This document shows, piece by piece, positions 21,338 to 31,262 of a DNA stretch of 64,000 nucleotides. The DNA lies in contig CM020620.1 of the NCBI GenBank assembly GCA_009829735.1, positions 26,568,951 through 26,632,950 of the forward strand. The letters run 5' to 3'. The stretch comes from Pyropia yezoensis (lineage: Eukaryota > Rhodophyta > Bangiophyceae > Bangiales > Bangiaceae). The notes under the pieces are model-generated. The model saw only the letters and a program-made list of their open reading frames with translations. It ran no database searches and was not told the origin of the DNA. How positions within the stretch are numbered: the first letter of the stretch is position 1; each line of letters opens with the position of its first letter. A program made the translations under genes and the position numbers.

Positions 21338-22147
21338 GACTTGCTATGGAAAAATCCGAATCCCCTAGGGGGGGAGGATCTCTCAGCTCTACAGCTCTCC
21401 ACATTTTCATAGGGACCTTCCTCCAAGAGACACGGCTTTTTCAGGGGACCGAATGGCTCTTAAGCTCTCTTTCTAAATCAGGGAAGCCCCATCCCTTACA
21501 GTCTGTGAACCTTCCCCCTAGTCGTCAATGGACCATTGTGCCATTCAACAATTCTAAAAAGCTATTACCATCCATCAGGGCGCAACCCCGACTGCTGCGC
21601 CAGACGCTTTCACGCCTAGCCGCGGTGTTCGTTTACTTTAGGGCACAGCCACCAACGTGGGCTATCGGAAGAAAGCCGATACTGTTCGGTATGTAACGTT
21701 ACATGGAAGAATGCCAGGTCCATGTAATCAGAGATCATCCAATCAGAGACCTGTACGAAATTGACCCACGATAGCTCTTGAGCTATCCCAGGCCTACGAG
21801 AACGCGCTCTGATTGGCTGTTACGCTTCCAGAAATTTCACGAACCACAAGTCCGACTTACGTATCGAAAAATACGATCAGCAATCGTGGTGAATCTGCTG
21901 ATAGCCCACGTTGGTGGCTGTACCCTTAGGGGATCCTTGCAGCTTGAGAAAGTCGCGGCTGTTCACCCTTCAATCAAAGGGTGCTGCCGCTTGCATTGAC
22001 CACAGCATCAGCATTTAGGGTCTCGGACTATGCACCCTTTTGGGCTGCAAAAGATTCATGTACGTTCTCCTACGGAAGAGGACCACTCTGCCCATAGCGG
22101 GACGAAAGCGGCCCATCCACATCCAAATAATCCACGAAAATCTTGTT
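21338..22147 (-). other. Group I intron at SSU S1506
   Basis: The SSU reads GAAGTCGT, departs for about 810 bases, and resumes AACACGTTGCGTAGGTGAAC. This is the S1506 position that commonly carries an IC1 intron in Bangiales. A stretch GGTTCACAGACTGTAAGG resembles the P7 R-segment consensus. Inside, a 26-bp inverted repeat with one mismatch (21641-21666 and 21900-21926) encloses about 233 bp, either a long peripheral stem or a nested insert. No endonuclease frame recognised. Confidence 0.65.
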
Positions 22148-22911
22148 ACGACTTCTCCTTCCTCTAAATAATAAGATTTCATGAGCTTCTCACGGCGAGT
22201 GCTCTGGACAAGTCCATCACACCAGCCGAGATCCGGACATTTCATTGGAACATTCAATCGGTTGGAGCGACGAGCGGTGTGTACAGAGGGCAGGGAAGTA
22301 TTCGGCGCAGGCTGATGACCTGCACCAAGAGGGAAATCCTCGTTGCACATCAAGCATTGCCATGATCAACCTCAGCACCATGCACTTTCAAACGAATTGC
22401 CGGACCTGCTGGTCAAGGACTATCAAGTGAAACTCGTTGAATGCAGCAGTGTGGCGCGCGTGCGGCCTAGACCATCTAAGGGCATCACGGACCTGATTTT
22501 GCCTCAATCTTCCATACGCTAGACTCGCATAGTCCCTCTAAGAGGGTAAGAACACAGTGCTGCCATGCGCGCACATATTCTGGAGGACGAGGTCTTGCTC
22601 GTCAACGGAACTAACCAGACAAATCACTCCACCAACTAAGAACGGCCATGCACCACCAACCCAGAGTTCAAGAAAAAGCTTTCAGTCTGTGAAACATTCT
22701 TATGTCCGGACCTGGTAAGTTTTTCCGTGTTGACTGACATAAAGCCGCAGGCTCCACTTCTGGTAGTGCCCTTCCGTCAATTCCTTAAAATTTCAGCCTT
22801 GCGACCACACTTCCCCCAGAACGGAGCGACTCTGGCTTCCCTCGAGGTGCTGACTAGGTCATAAAATAGTGTCCCCACCAATCCCCAGTCGGCATTGTTA
22901 AGACTGCGACA
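22148..22911 (-). rRNA. Small-subunit (18S) rRNA, 3' half, mutated
   Basis: Includes GAAATTTTAAGGAATTGACGG and TTGGTGGTGCATGGCCG, and ends at GAAGTCGT. The universal GTACACACCGCCCGTC reads CACACCGCTCGTC, and AGATGTTCTGGGCC reads AGATGGTCTAGGCC. The changes are at positions under extreme constraint, so the copy is probably non-functional. It is interrupted at 22911/22912 by a transposon-like element. Confidence 0.8.
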
Positions 22912-25386
22912 AGGCCTGATCAAGGGTGCCGTATTTTTTCGACTGTATCGTATTAAGGCATGGTCCAAAATTGGTTATGAGTTTGGCGGCCACACCATTT
23001 CCTCATGTGTAGGGTATTGGCTTGGCCAGCGCCCTCGCGGGTATTGCGCGTAGGTATACCTTTGACCCAACCAGGACCAAGAGTATTCGACAAGAGTGAT
23101 ACGCAAGTGTATCAGTACATGGATATGGGACGTGGCTTACGTGCCGCAGTTGCTCAACTACAGGTTTCTCGCAAGTACAGACGTCCTCGGCACGACGCTC
23201 ACGAACTTCAACGGCGAGAGAGGCGGCCGGCGCAAGTGGTGGCAGCGGCACAGGCGGCAGCAGGGACGGTCACCGCGGTGGCAATGGTGGCGGCAGCGGC
23301 GATGGTGTCGGCGGCGACGGGGGCAACGGTGACCACCCTGCCGGCGGGAGGTACTGCACATCGTCACAACCCATCTAGGCGCGACAGCGGCGCCGGTTGC
23401 GGGGATCCTAGGGATCCCCAGCGCTCGAGCCGGGGCACCGCCCAGGCGAGATGGTGGCATACGGTGCCGCCGGTTCCAACGCACGGGTACGTGGAGCCCT
23501 CACCGGGAGGCCACGCGGCCGTCAACGCGGCTCCCCGGTCGGAGGGTTCGGTCGGGATCCCACCGCTCACCCGGGAATGGGGTAACCCGAAACCAACACC
23601 GGTATCTCCCCGGAATACCGGATTTGGGTGGGCGTACGCCCAATCCATTTGTATGGGTCATACCCCCACTAGGGGGGCTACCTTTGTTTTTTGAATTTTC
23701 TCATTGAAGAAGGATTTAACGTTGTACTTGCATTGAGGGGCACTGCCCCGCTAGTTGGGATGACCCGTGAGAGAGGGGCAGGGAGATTCCTGCTGTCACC
23801 GCTGGCTTGGGATGTAATCATATGGCCCGCACGTGGCCCGGGATGTAGGGTCGCTGCGTGCGGGGTAAGGAGGGTTTATGTGCACGCACGGGGGTGCTCT
23901 TTGATTGGCTCCTTCGTAAAGTCAGACTTGTGTGAGCGCGAACATTATCGTGTTGGTGCGTGCTCGTCACGTCTTTGACAGCCAGGCGGTTGGGAGCTCC
24001 GTATCCCACGGGTCTCCCTGTGCTTTTCCACGGTAAGGTTTTTCTGTGTGAAGTGGGTGCTAGACGTGTAGGACCTTACAGACCCCACAACCACACGCAC
24101 ACAGGAAACCACAGACAGGTCAGGAAGGAACAGGTAAGAGCCCAAGCGTGATCCACTCTCCCACCCCGTCAGAGGTGAAGGTAACCAGGACAAGAGCCCG
24201 AGCATGCAAGAACCCAAACCACTGTTGATTTTACAAGATGGCCCCGGGGAGATCCCGGAGGTACCCTCAAAAACCTCCCCCCTGGCCCCTTCAGGGGCCC
24301 AGAGCGGGGCCCCCAGAGGGCGCCCCCAGCGCGCCAAGTGCCAGCAAGGCACAGGCCACTCACCGGGCCAACTATCGAAAAGCAAGCGAAAATCCTCCCA
24401 CACACAAAAGTCAATCCCAAAAAAAATCCGTGTGGGAAAAAGGGGAAAGACACGAAATCACGCAAGGAAAACAAAACGAAAGTCAAGCAAAAGAACATGG
24501 GGTCAACACGCCCACAAGCCGGGCAAGTCCTCGAGTCGGGTGGGCCAATAAGGGCTTCGGGTGTGTCGACACAACACCGGGCCACCTGGTCGAGGATCCC
24601 TGGCCAGCGTAGGGCTCCACGTAACACTGCCGGCCGGGTCCCCAGTCACCTCACCGAGGGCCCGCCTGTCCCCAAAGGCCAGAACGCCACAAGACGCCTG
24701 TAGCATAAAACCACTACAGTATTGATAAAGAGCGCTCGCTGCCTGTGCATGGGCAGAGCGTCGCGGGATGCTTGCCGCGTCCGCGCTACGATCCGCATCG
24801 GAAGCGGCGGTGCTGGGCGCGCCGCCTTGTGTGGCGAGGCATGTGGGTGCTAGCGGCGGCACTGGGCTTGTGGTTTTCGACGATCGCTGCACTCGTCGCG
24901 GTCTTTGTGGAAGACCGCGGGGTGGGGAGGTGCGGGCGACCGTTAATGTCTGGCTCTGCGCCTGGCTCGGGGTGGCGTTCTCGGATGGGCCCGCGGTGAG
25001 GGTGGCGTTCATGGGGCGACGGGGGCACGCGTTGTTGTTTTGGGTGGCTATGAAGTGGCCATGGCCGTAAACGGCCTTGCGATGCTGGTCGTGCTACAGA
25101 GAAGATGATGAAGGCAGGGGCCGGGAGGCCACCGCCACCATGTCACCAGCTGCGCAGCTGCTCTTGCGACTTGGGCCAGCCCATCTCGATGCCGCGACCC
25201 TGTCGTGACAAACTCTTTTTCAACTCTTCCTGATAGCTATGAGAATCACTGCTATGAGTATCAGATACTCTTGAATTGAACGGTTTTGTGTACGAGGCGA
25301 GTATTCGACTTCAGTGGAAAGTACCGCTGATGCCATTCATTTCATCCTCGTGTAGTACGACTGGCCCGATACTCTTGATCAGGCCT
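22912..25386. mobile_element. 2.5-kb TIR element inserted in 18S rDNA
   Basis: Perfect 13-bp terminal inverted repeats AGGCCTGATCAAG (22912-22924) and CTTGATCAGGCCT (25374-25386). SSU rDNA flanks both ends and is collinear. The flanking GACTGCGAC (22902-22910) and GACCACGAC (25387-25395) are each one change away from the conserved SSU GACTACGAC, as expected for a diverged 9-bp target-site duplication (one extra A lies between the left copy and the TIR). TSD of 9 would fit Mutator-like elements. No transposase frame is recognisable; the element holds GC-rich simple sequence (23,220-23,340) and an LTR relic, so it is non-autonomous or composite. Confidence 0.65.
23815..24090 (+). repeat. LTR (U5-like) relic inside the TIR element
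   Basis: Segments such as GGCCCGCACGTGGCCCGG and TGGGTGCTA..ACCTTACA parallel the 3' part of the LTR at 26,779-27,461 in the same order. No PBS follows, so it is a solo or truncated relic. Confidence 0.45.
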
Positions 25387-25836
25387 GACCACGACGGTAT
25401 CTCGTCGTCTTCGATCCCCAAAGTCTCGTTCTTAATCAATGAAGACATCGATGGCAGCAGTTGTGCGTCCTTTATCAATCCAAGAAGTTTACCTCAGACA
25501 ATGAATTACCAATGCCCCCAACCATCCCTATTAATCATTACTTGGTCGCCTGAAACCAACAAAGTAGCGCCCAAGTACCTTTTATCATTATTCCATGCTC
25601 AAATATTCAAGGCGTTGGCGTGCTTTGAAAACTTTACTTTGTTCATTGATAACGGTCGGCCCGCAGGTACACGGGCAGAGGCAATGAAGCTATCTATCAC
25701 CGCGTCCCGACAGAAGGAGACAAGCTTCCAGGCCATCGCCCGCCCCGCGGAGGCACTCCAAAGTTCGACTATGGGCGTTTTAACTGCAACAACCTTAATG
25801 TACGCTATTGGAGCTTGATTGAACGCGGCTGCTGGC
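25387..25836 (-). rRNA. Small-subunit (18S) rRNA, central part, mutated
   Basis: The minus strand contains GCCAGCAGCCGCG, TCCAATAGCGTACATTAAGG and GAATAATGATAAAAGG-type blocks in SSU order, up to CGACGAGATACCGTCGTGG, where the TIR element begins. The invariant 530-loop GCCGCGGTAA is altered to GCCGCGTTCAA. The SSU 5' domain (about 500 nt) is missing from the window. Confidence 0.8.
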
Positions 25837-26117
25837 CACAGCTACCCGACGAATTGGGCAACAAAATGGCACAGGTGGGGGTGGGAAAAGAGGGCACAGC
25901 GGCCCCACCCTAATAGTAAAAGGAAAGGGCATAGCCTACCCCCCACCTGTGAAGTTTGTCTTTCCTTGGGTCGCCCTCCACAGTCCTCTGGGGTGAGCAA
26001 AAACAATCGCATTGATTGCCCCATTACTCCTGTGGACCCAGTGCACTGGTGGATTGGAGTCTTCCTGGAGCATGCGTCCACCTCATTAGAGTCTCTGAAG
26101 GTTCGCCACTGCGTTTT
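25837..26117 (-). other. 3' part of a group I intron at SSU S516, truncated
   Basis: The SSU homology starts exactly at GCCAGCAGCC, the first base after E. coli position 516, and the preceding base is the terminal G expected of a group I intron. Upstream (minus strand) TTCAGAGACTCTAATGAGG resembles the P7/P3 core. A long inverted repeat (CACAGGTGGGGG / CCCCCACCTGTG) could form a P9 extension. It is cut off at a poly-G run (26118-26130). Confidence 0.5.
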
Positions 26118-26155
26118 GGGGGGGGGGGGGTGGCACCCCCGATGCGGCGGTGGTG

Positions 26156-26489
26156 ATGCCCGCCCTGTGGCGCGACTGCCACGCCCTCTCAGCGGCCGCC
26201 TCCGTGGCCTTCCTGGCCGTTGAGGCGACGCTGCCCGCCGAGGCTTACGCCTTCGCCCCCCGCCGCGCCAAGCGCGAGGCCGAGGCAAGGGCGGTGGCGC
26301 TCGCGCGCCGCGTCTATGGCGACGACGCTGGCCTGGCCATCCTCTGCGACAGTCTCCTCGCCTCCTGGGCAGGCCACCTCGCGCGCAACTACCTGAGCGA
26401 CCCGGCAGAAGCCTCGGGCGTGGGAGGCCACCCGCAGGGACTATGAGGCGCACTTGCGGCACACGCTGCGGTTATTTGAGGCCAGCTGA
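26156..26489 (+). pseudogene. Fragment of an unrecognised helical protein, frameshifted
   Basis: The frame from 26156 (MPALWRDCHALSAAASVAFL, then AFAPRRAKREAEARAVALARR) has an amphipathic helical composition. After about 26415 the protein-like reading moves one frame (WEATRRDYEAHLRHTLRLFE) and stops at 26489. The 5' side abuts the poly-G tract, so the start is uncertain. No family recognised. Confidence 0.35.
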
Positions 26490-26778
26490 GGGCGGCCAAT
26501 GGCGCTTGGGCCTGCCGACCCGCCGGTGCGGGACCCGGCATAATTGACCATTGAGCTGTACCCTGGAGGGGAGGAGCTGTCGATTGATGCCCCACCGCCG
26601 TTGATGGCGGCATAGGTCCAGGCTGCGCCGGAGGGATGAATGGATGGGGGGGGGCGGGGGAGCTTGAAGTAAACGAGGGGAGATGTGAGGGGGGGTCAAG
26701 GGTTTTCTGTGTGCGTGTGTGTTGGTGGTCGTGACGACAGTGGGTCGAGAGTGCAAGGTCTTGTCGTACCTTCCTCTG

Positions 26779-27461
26779 TGTAGGGACCCTATGGACCCAC
26801 CACGTGGGGGGACCACGTAGAGATCGCGTTGTACCCCGGTGCCCACCTTCCTGGAGGATGGGGCCGCGTTGGCCCCTTGGGACTTTACTGGCTTCCGATT
26901 GGTCCCCTCCTATGGAGACGGGACCGGGTCGCTATTGGTTCTGGGGCCCATATTGGGATTTCCAGTGTATGGGATTTTCCCCTGACCGGAATTGGCCTTC
27001 GGTCAACGATCCGGGACGAAATGCATTTGGGGTTTGGATTGTGATTGTGTGTTTCGCGTGATTCCGAGATTGGGCAGATCTTGAGTGTTGGCGCTGATGT
27101 CCGGCGGGGCTCTTCCTCCCCGTATCTTGGAGATTCCTGCCCAGCTGGCAGGGATGATCCGTGGGGGAGGGGGCGCTCCGGACATGTTGGAGGGTTTTGA
27201 TTGGCCCGCACGTGGCCCGGTGTGGAGCGTTGCTGGGTGCGGGTGAGAGAGGGTCAGAGTGTGCGGGGGAGTGCGCGTTGCTTCCCCCCTCGAAAAAACA
27301 GACTTGCGCGCGCTTGAACGCTGTCGTCGTGGTCGCAGATCCCCGCGTGATGCAGTCAGGCGGTCGGCGGTTCGGTATCTCTCCTGTCTCCCGCGTTCCC
27401 AGTGGGTTGCTTCTCTATGTGTTCTGGGTGCTACGCGCCTAAGGTATGTAAAACCTCTACA
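26779..27461 (+). repeat. 5' LTR of decayed Ty3/gypsy element 1
   Basis: Begins TGTAGGG and ends CCTCTACA (TGTAG/CTACA inverted ends), about 683 bp, immediately followed by a primer-binding site. It differs from the 469-bp LTR family further right. Confidence 0.65.
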
Positions 27462-27463
27462 AT

Positions 27464-27479
27464 TGGTGGAGCAGCAGGG
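27464..27479 (+). other. tRNA primer-binding site of element 1
   Basis: TGGTGGAGCAGCAGGG, two bases after the LTR. The same sequence follows the 5' LTR of the nested element (minus strand, 43663-43680). It is complementary to a tRNA 3' end of the form ..GCTCCACCA. Confidence 0.7.
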
Positions 27480-27982
27480 AGGGGGACTACGTTCCTTCTG
27501 GCCAAAGGGGTCTGCCCCCTCTTCGTACTTCTTCTTTGGTTGTGCTCTGTCTTCCCTAAAAGAACGCGGTCGTATTGTTGTCCAGTAACGAACAGAATCC
27601 CCCTCAGGGGGAGACGGGAGTCCTGGAGGGCGGTTCATCCGTGACGAAGGAAAACACGATTGGAGGTGCTGCTCCTACGCGCGCCCAAGGGGCTGGAGTT
27701 GATGACTTGGCCACTCGTAGGGTGACCACCCGGCTACCCCCGCTGAAAATCGGTTCGGAAGGCCCATCGGGCGAACCGTACTCCCAGCCGCGCGGTAAGC
27801 GCGAGGGAGGGCGTTCAACCCGCTTCGTCAATTTTCCTGGGATTCTCCTCTTTGCGGGGGTGGATTCTGAGGGAACGCCCACCCCTCTTGCTCCCCTCAC
27901 CGAGGCATCGTCTCCTAAGGAGACACCTAGAGCGTTTGCGGCCCCTGGATCGGATACTTTTACGAAGGAATGAAGGAAAGCG

Positions 27983-29296
27983 ATGGTGGAGGCTGTTAGC
28001 GGCCTGCTGACTCCGCTCAATCAACGATTGAGTTTTGTGGAGCGAAGTGTGCAGAAGCGGGAGCGCCAGCGTGGCCGGCAGCCGAGTTCGTCATCTGAGT
28101 CGACTTTGGATTATTCCGGAGGGGAGGCTTTGCCTCCCGAGCGCCGTCGGCGCCCGCAACCTGCAGTCGGAGCGGCTTCCGCTCAGGCAGGACCGGGGCG
28201 AGTCCCCCTACGGGAGATTTCCCCCAAGATCTTTCCGGCAGACGACCGTTATGCGAGCCTTCTGGACTGTGATACATATGCTCTCAAGAACAAGGACAAC
28301 CGGGTATCGGGATCCGAGGCCCAAGGCCTGGGTAAGAAGCGGAAGGACCTGAGCAGTACATTTGGTCGCGATTGTGAATGGAGGGGAGACCCTCTTCTGG
28401 GAGTCTTCGAATTTCTCAACCGCTTCGTAAAAGCGGCGAATGATAATGGCCACTCAGAGGAGCGAACTTTGCTCCTCCTGCCGGAATTTACCAAGGATCC
28501 CTTGACGAGGGACCTTTATCGAATTCGCCCGTCCGTCGATGACGGCCGGCGCACTGGGGAGGTGACCTCCTATTTGGAACTGGTGAACTGGCTTCTGCGC
28601 GCGTACGCAGATAAGCATCTCCCGAACGAACAGGAGGCCATTTTTAATGGTGCCTCCCAAGAGGAGGATGAGGCGGAGACGGCGTGTCACCGCCGCCTCA
28701 TGGAACTCCACGCGAAGCGTGGGTCTCTACGAGCCTCGGGCCAGGTCCGAGCCCGCATTATGCAGGGCACGTGGTGGGAAATTCGGCACGAGGTACGAAG
28801 CTACGTAGGTGAACACCCTCATGATCCTATTGAGCCGGTGGTACAGTGTTCCCAACGGGCAGGGGATCTCCGGCGGCGGGTTCAAGCGGCCGCCAGGAGT
28901 TTAAGGCGATAGACGATGCGAAGCGGAACGCTCGCCGCGTGGCAGGTCGGGCTCTGGTGGCTGTTACGTCGTCACCTCAGGAGGTAGGGGAGGCCTCTGA
29001 CTCTTCCCGCAAGGATTATCGACCTTCTAGGGGGTCAATGGACGGACGGGAAGCGGGAGCTCTTGCCCTGCCACGTCTACAATAGTACCTCCAATTGGAT
29101 GTCGATTGGTCCTCACCTCCCGAAGGCGACTCGATCACAGATGGCCAAGGCCCGCCCAGCGCGCCAGGAGGCCCGAGACTCCGCTCGAACTGGCGGGGCG
29201 ATTGCTGCGGTCACGCCCACCCCAAAGGGGAAGGTAGATCGACCGAGTTCCCCCAAGGGGAGCTCCTCTGATTCCTCATCCTCGGGAAACGCGTGA
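27983..29296 (+). pseudogene. gag of element 1, frame-broken
   Basis: The ATG at 27983 opens 309 residues with a capsid-like core (LLGVFEFLNRFVKAANDNGH, GEVTSYLELVNWLLRAY) parallel to the gag at 41.6-43.6 kb. After a frameshift near 28.86 kb the nucleocapsid-like part continues in other frames to 29296, with a decayed zinc knuckle. Capsid packages element RNA; this copy is inactive. Confidence 0.75.
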
Positions 29297-29429
29297 AAGG
29301 CGGTCCCCCTGGAGCTTCTCCAACTACTACCCTGATACGGGGGACCCTCAGAGGACTTTGCGCCGCCCCCCGACGAACAAGCCTACATTGTTGACACTCC
29401 CCAGGGGGGTAAAACGGGAAAATGTTATT

Positions 29430-31262
29430 TGCGCGATTATGCCTTCATCCAGCTATCAGCTGGCTGTACACTTGTTTGCTACTGAAGGGTTAGAGCGTGC
29501 TTTGCACGCTGTCCTAGATACTTGCAGCGGGCCCTCCCTGACTTGAAGTTCCTTGCTCCCGAAAGGAATGAGGCTCCAGCCCCTAGGGGAGCTGGAGAAC
29601 ATACTGTACTTTGACCTGAATGAGGGGTCGCTCCCCATTCGAGGAACCGCGCCCTTGGGCGTACACGTGGGAGACCAAATCTCCTACGTCTGCTTGGGAG
29701 TAATCGATAATTTGGCGGTACCCGTCATATTAGGAAACTCATTCGGTGACACCGAAGTGAAAACCATCTCCTGTGAGGACCAGTCGGTATCCCTGAAGAC
29801 AGGGATGTTTGTCCCGATTCTTCGGGATATGGAGGACTTGGAAACAGGCCCCATGAAATGGAACCCTGTGTGCGCTTGTCCTCAAGTGAAGACCGCGAAA
29901 CTCACCTCCTGTCACAAGTTGAGGCTGAAGCCTGGGGGAGATGATCTCCCACGTGAAGGTGCGACGGGATTTCCAAGGCCACGGGATTTGTGTCCGGGCA
30001 GCCCCGTGTCGCCTCCAAGTATGGTGTTCACGTGGCGAACGGCCCCGCGGAGCTCAACCGGGACGCCCTGTACACCTTTCAAATGATGAGTCCTTCGCCA
30101 AGGACGGTCCGCCTCCCCGTTTGGCCGGTTGTGGCGTCAATGTCATCCTATCAAGGACCTATACTGAGTGTCTCTCGAGAAGAGATGCATAAGCTGAGCG
30201 AAGGCCCTGCGGTGAAGAAGGAGGGCGCCCATTCCGAGCTAGACCAACTAGAGGTCCCAGAGGCCCTACGTGGCCAGCTCTTGGAGCTGGTGGAGAAATA
30301 CAAATCCCTATGCGATGGTACTCTGGGGATCATCAAGAGTACCGTGCTTCGTACCCGATTAAATCCCGGGGAACCCAGGTAAGGCAACATCCCTACAAGG
30401 CGCGGCACAAGCATTGCCAGGTGGACGGGGAACAAGTGGAACGAATGCGAAAACTGAAAGTTAGTAAACCCGCCGAGGGCGAGTGGGCTAGTCCCGTGGT
30501 AATCGTCCCGAAGTCGGACGGTACGCCCCGTTTTTGTATTGTCTACCGACGGCTTATCCTCGCCACCGTCAAGGACGGGTATCCCATCTCAAGCATGGAT
30601 GAATGTTTGGACTCCCTAGGGGAGGCCAGGGTGTTTAGCTTCCCAGATTGTAACGCCGGATATTGGCAAATTCCTATTGCCCCAGAGGATAAGCGCCTGA
30701 CGGCATCTACGTGCCATAAGGGCATAAGGCAATGGACGCGGCTCCGCTGTGGGCTCTGCAACGCTCCAGCGATGTTCCAGCGAGCTATGGATATTATCCT
30801 GGCTGGTGTGAGGTAGCAGACCTGCCTCGTATATTTAGACGATGTTATCGTCTTTTCTCGTTCTGACGAGGAACACCTGCACCACTTGGAACACTTTTTG
30901 AGTCTCCTCAAGGAGAACGGCGTGTCGCTGAAGGCGTCCAAATGCCACCTCTCTCGGGGAGAGGTCGAATGTTTGGGACATGTCGTCCGCCCAGGGCGGG
31001 TGGCCGTGAATGAAAAGAATACCAAAGCCCTGAAGGGGTTGCATTAACCGCGTACATAGACGCAGCTGAAGAGCTTATTGGGCATGTGTGGGGTAGACCG
31101 AAGGTTTTTCTCGAATTTCGCCCGTATCGCTCGACCGCTGAACGTGCTGAATAGTACGCACCGAGCCAAGGAACTATCACCTCCGACGGAGGAGACTCAA
31201 GCGGCGTTCGAGGAGCTACGCGACTGCCTCTTGAAGCCTCCCATTCTGGACACTATCTCGGG
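29430..31262 (+). pseudogene. Protease-reverse transcriptase remnant of element 1
   Basis: Protease motif VLDTCSGPSL (normally LDTGSG) near 29,505, then RT blocks GEWASPVVIVPKSDGTPRFC and CLVYLDDVIVFSR, with in-frame stops (TAG at 30814 before the YLDD block, TAA near 31044) and frameshifts. It breaks off in the RNase H region at about 31262; no integrase or 3' LTR follows. Confidence 0.8.

Noticed and set aside
22912..25386. Group I or II intron in the SSU instead of a transposon
   Set aside because: Perfect terminal inverted repeats and a duplicated target are transposon features; no intron core was seen.
25276..25818. 180-codon plus-strand ORF with ordinary-looking protein
   Set aside because: It is the antisense of SSU rRNA (plus part of the TIR element); conserved rRNA blocks explain the sequence.
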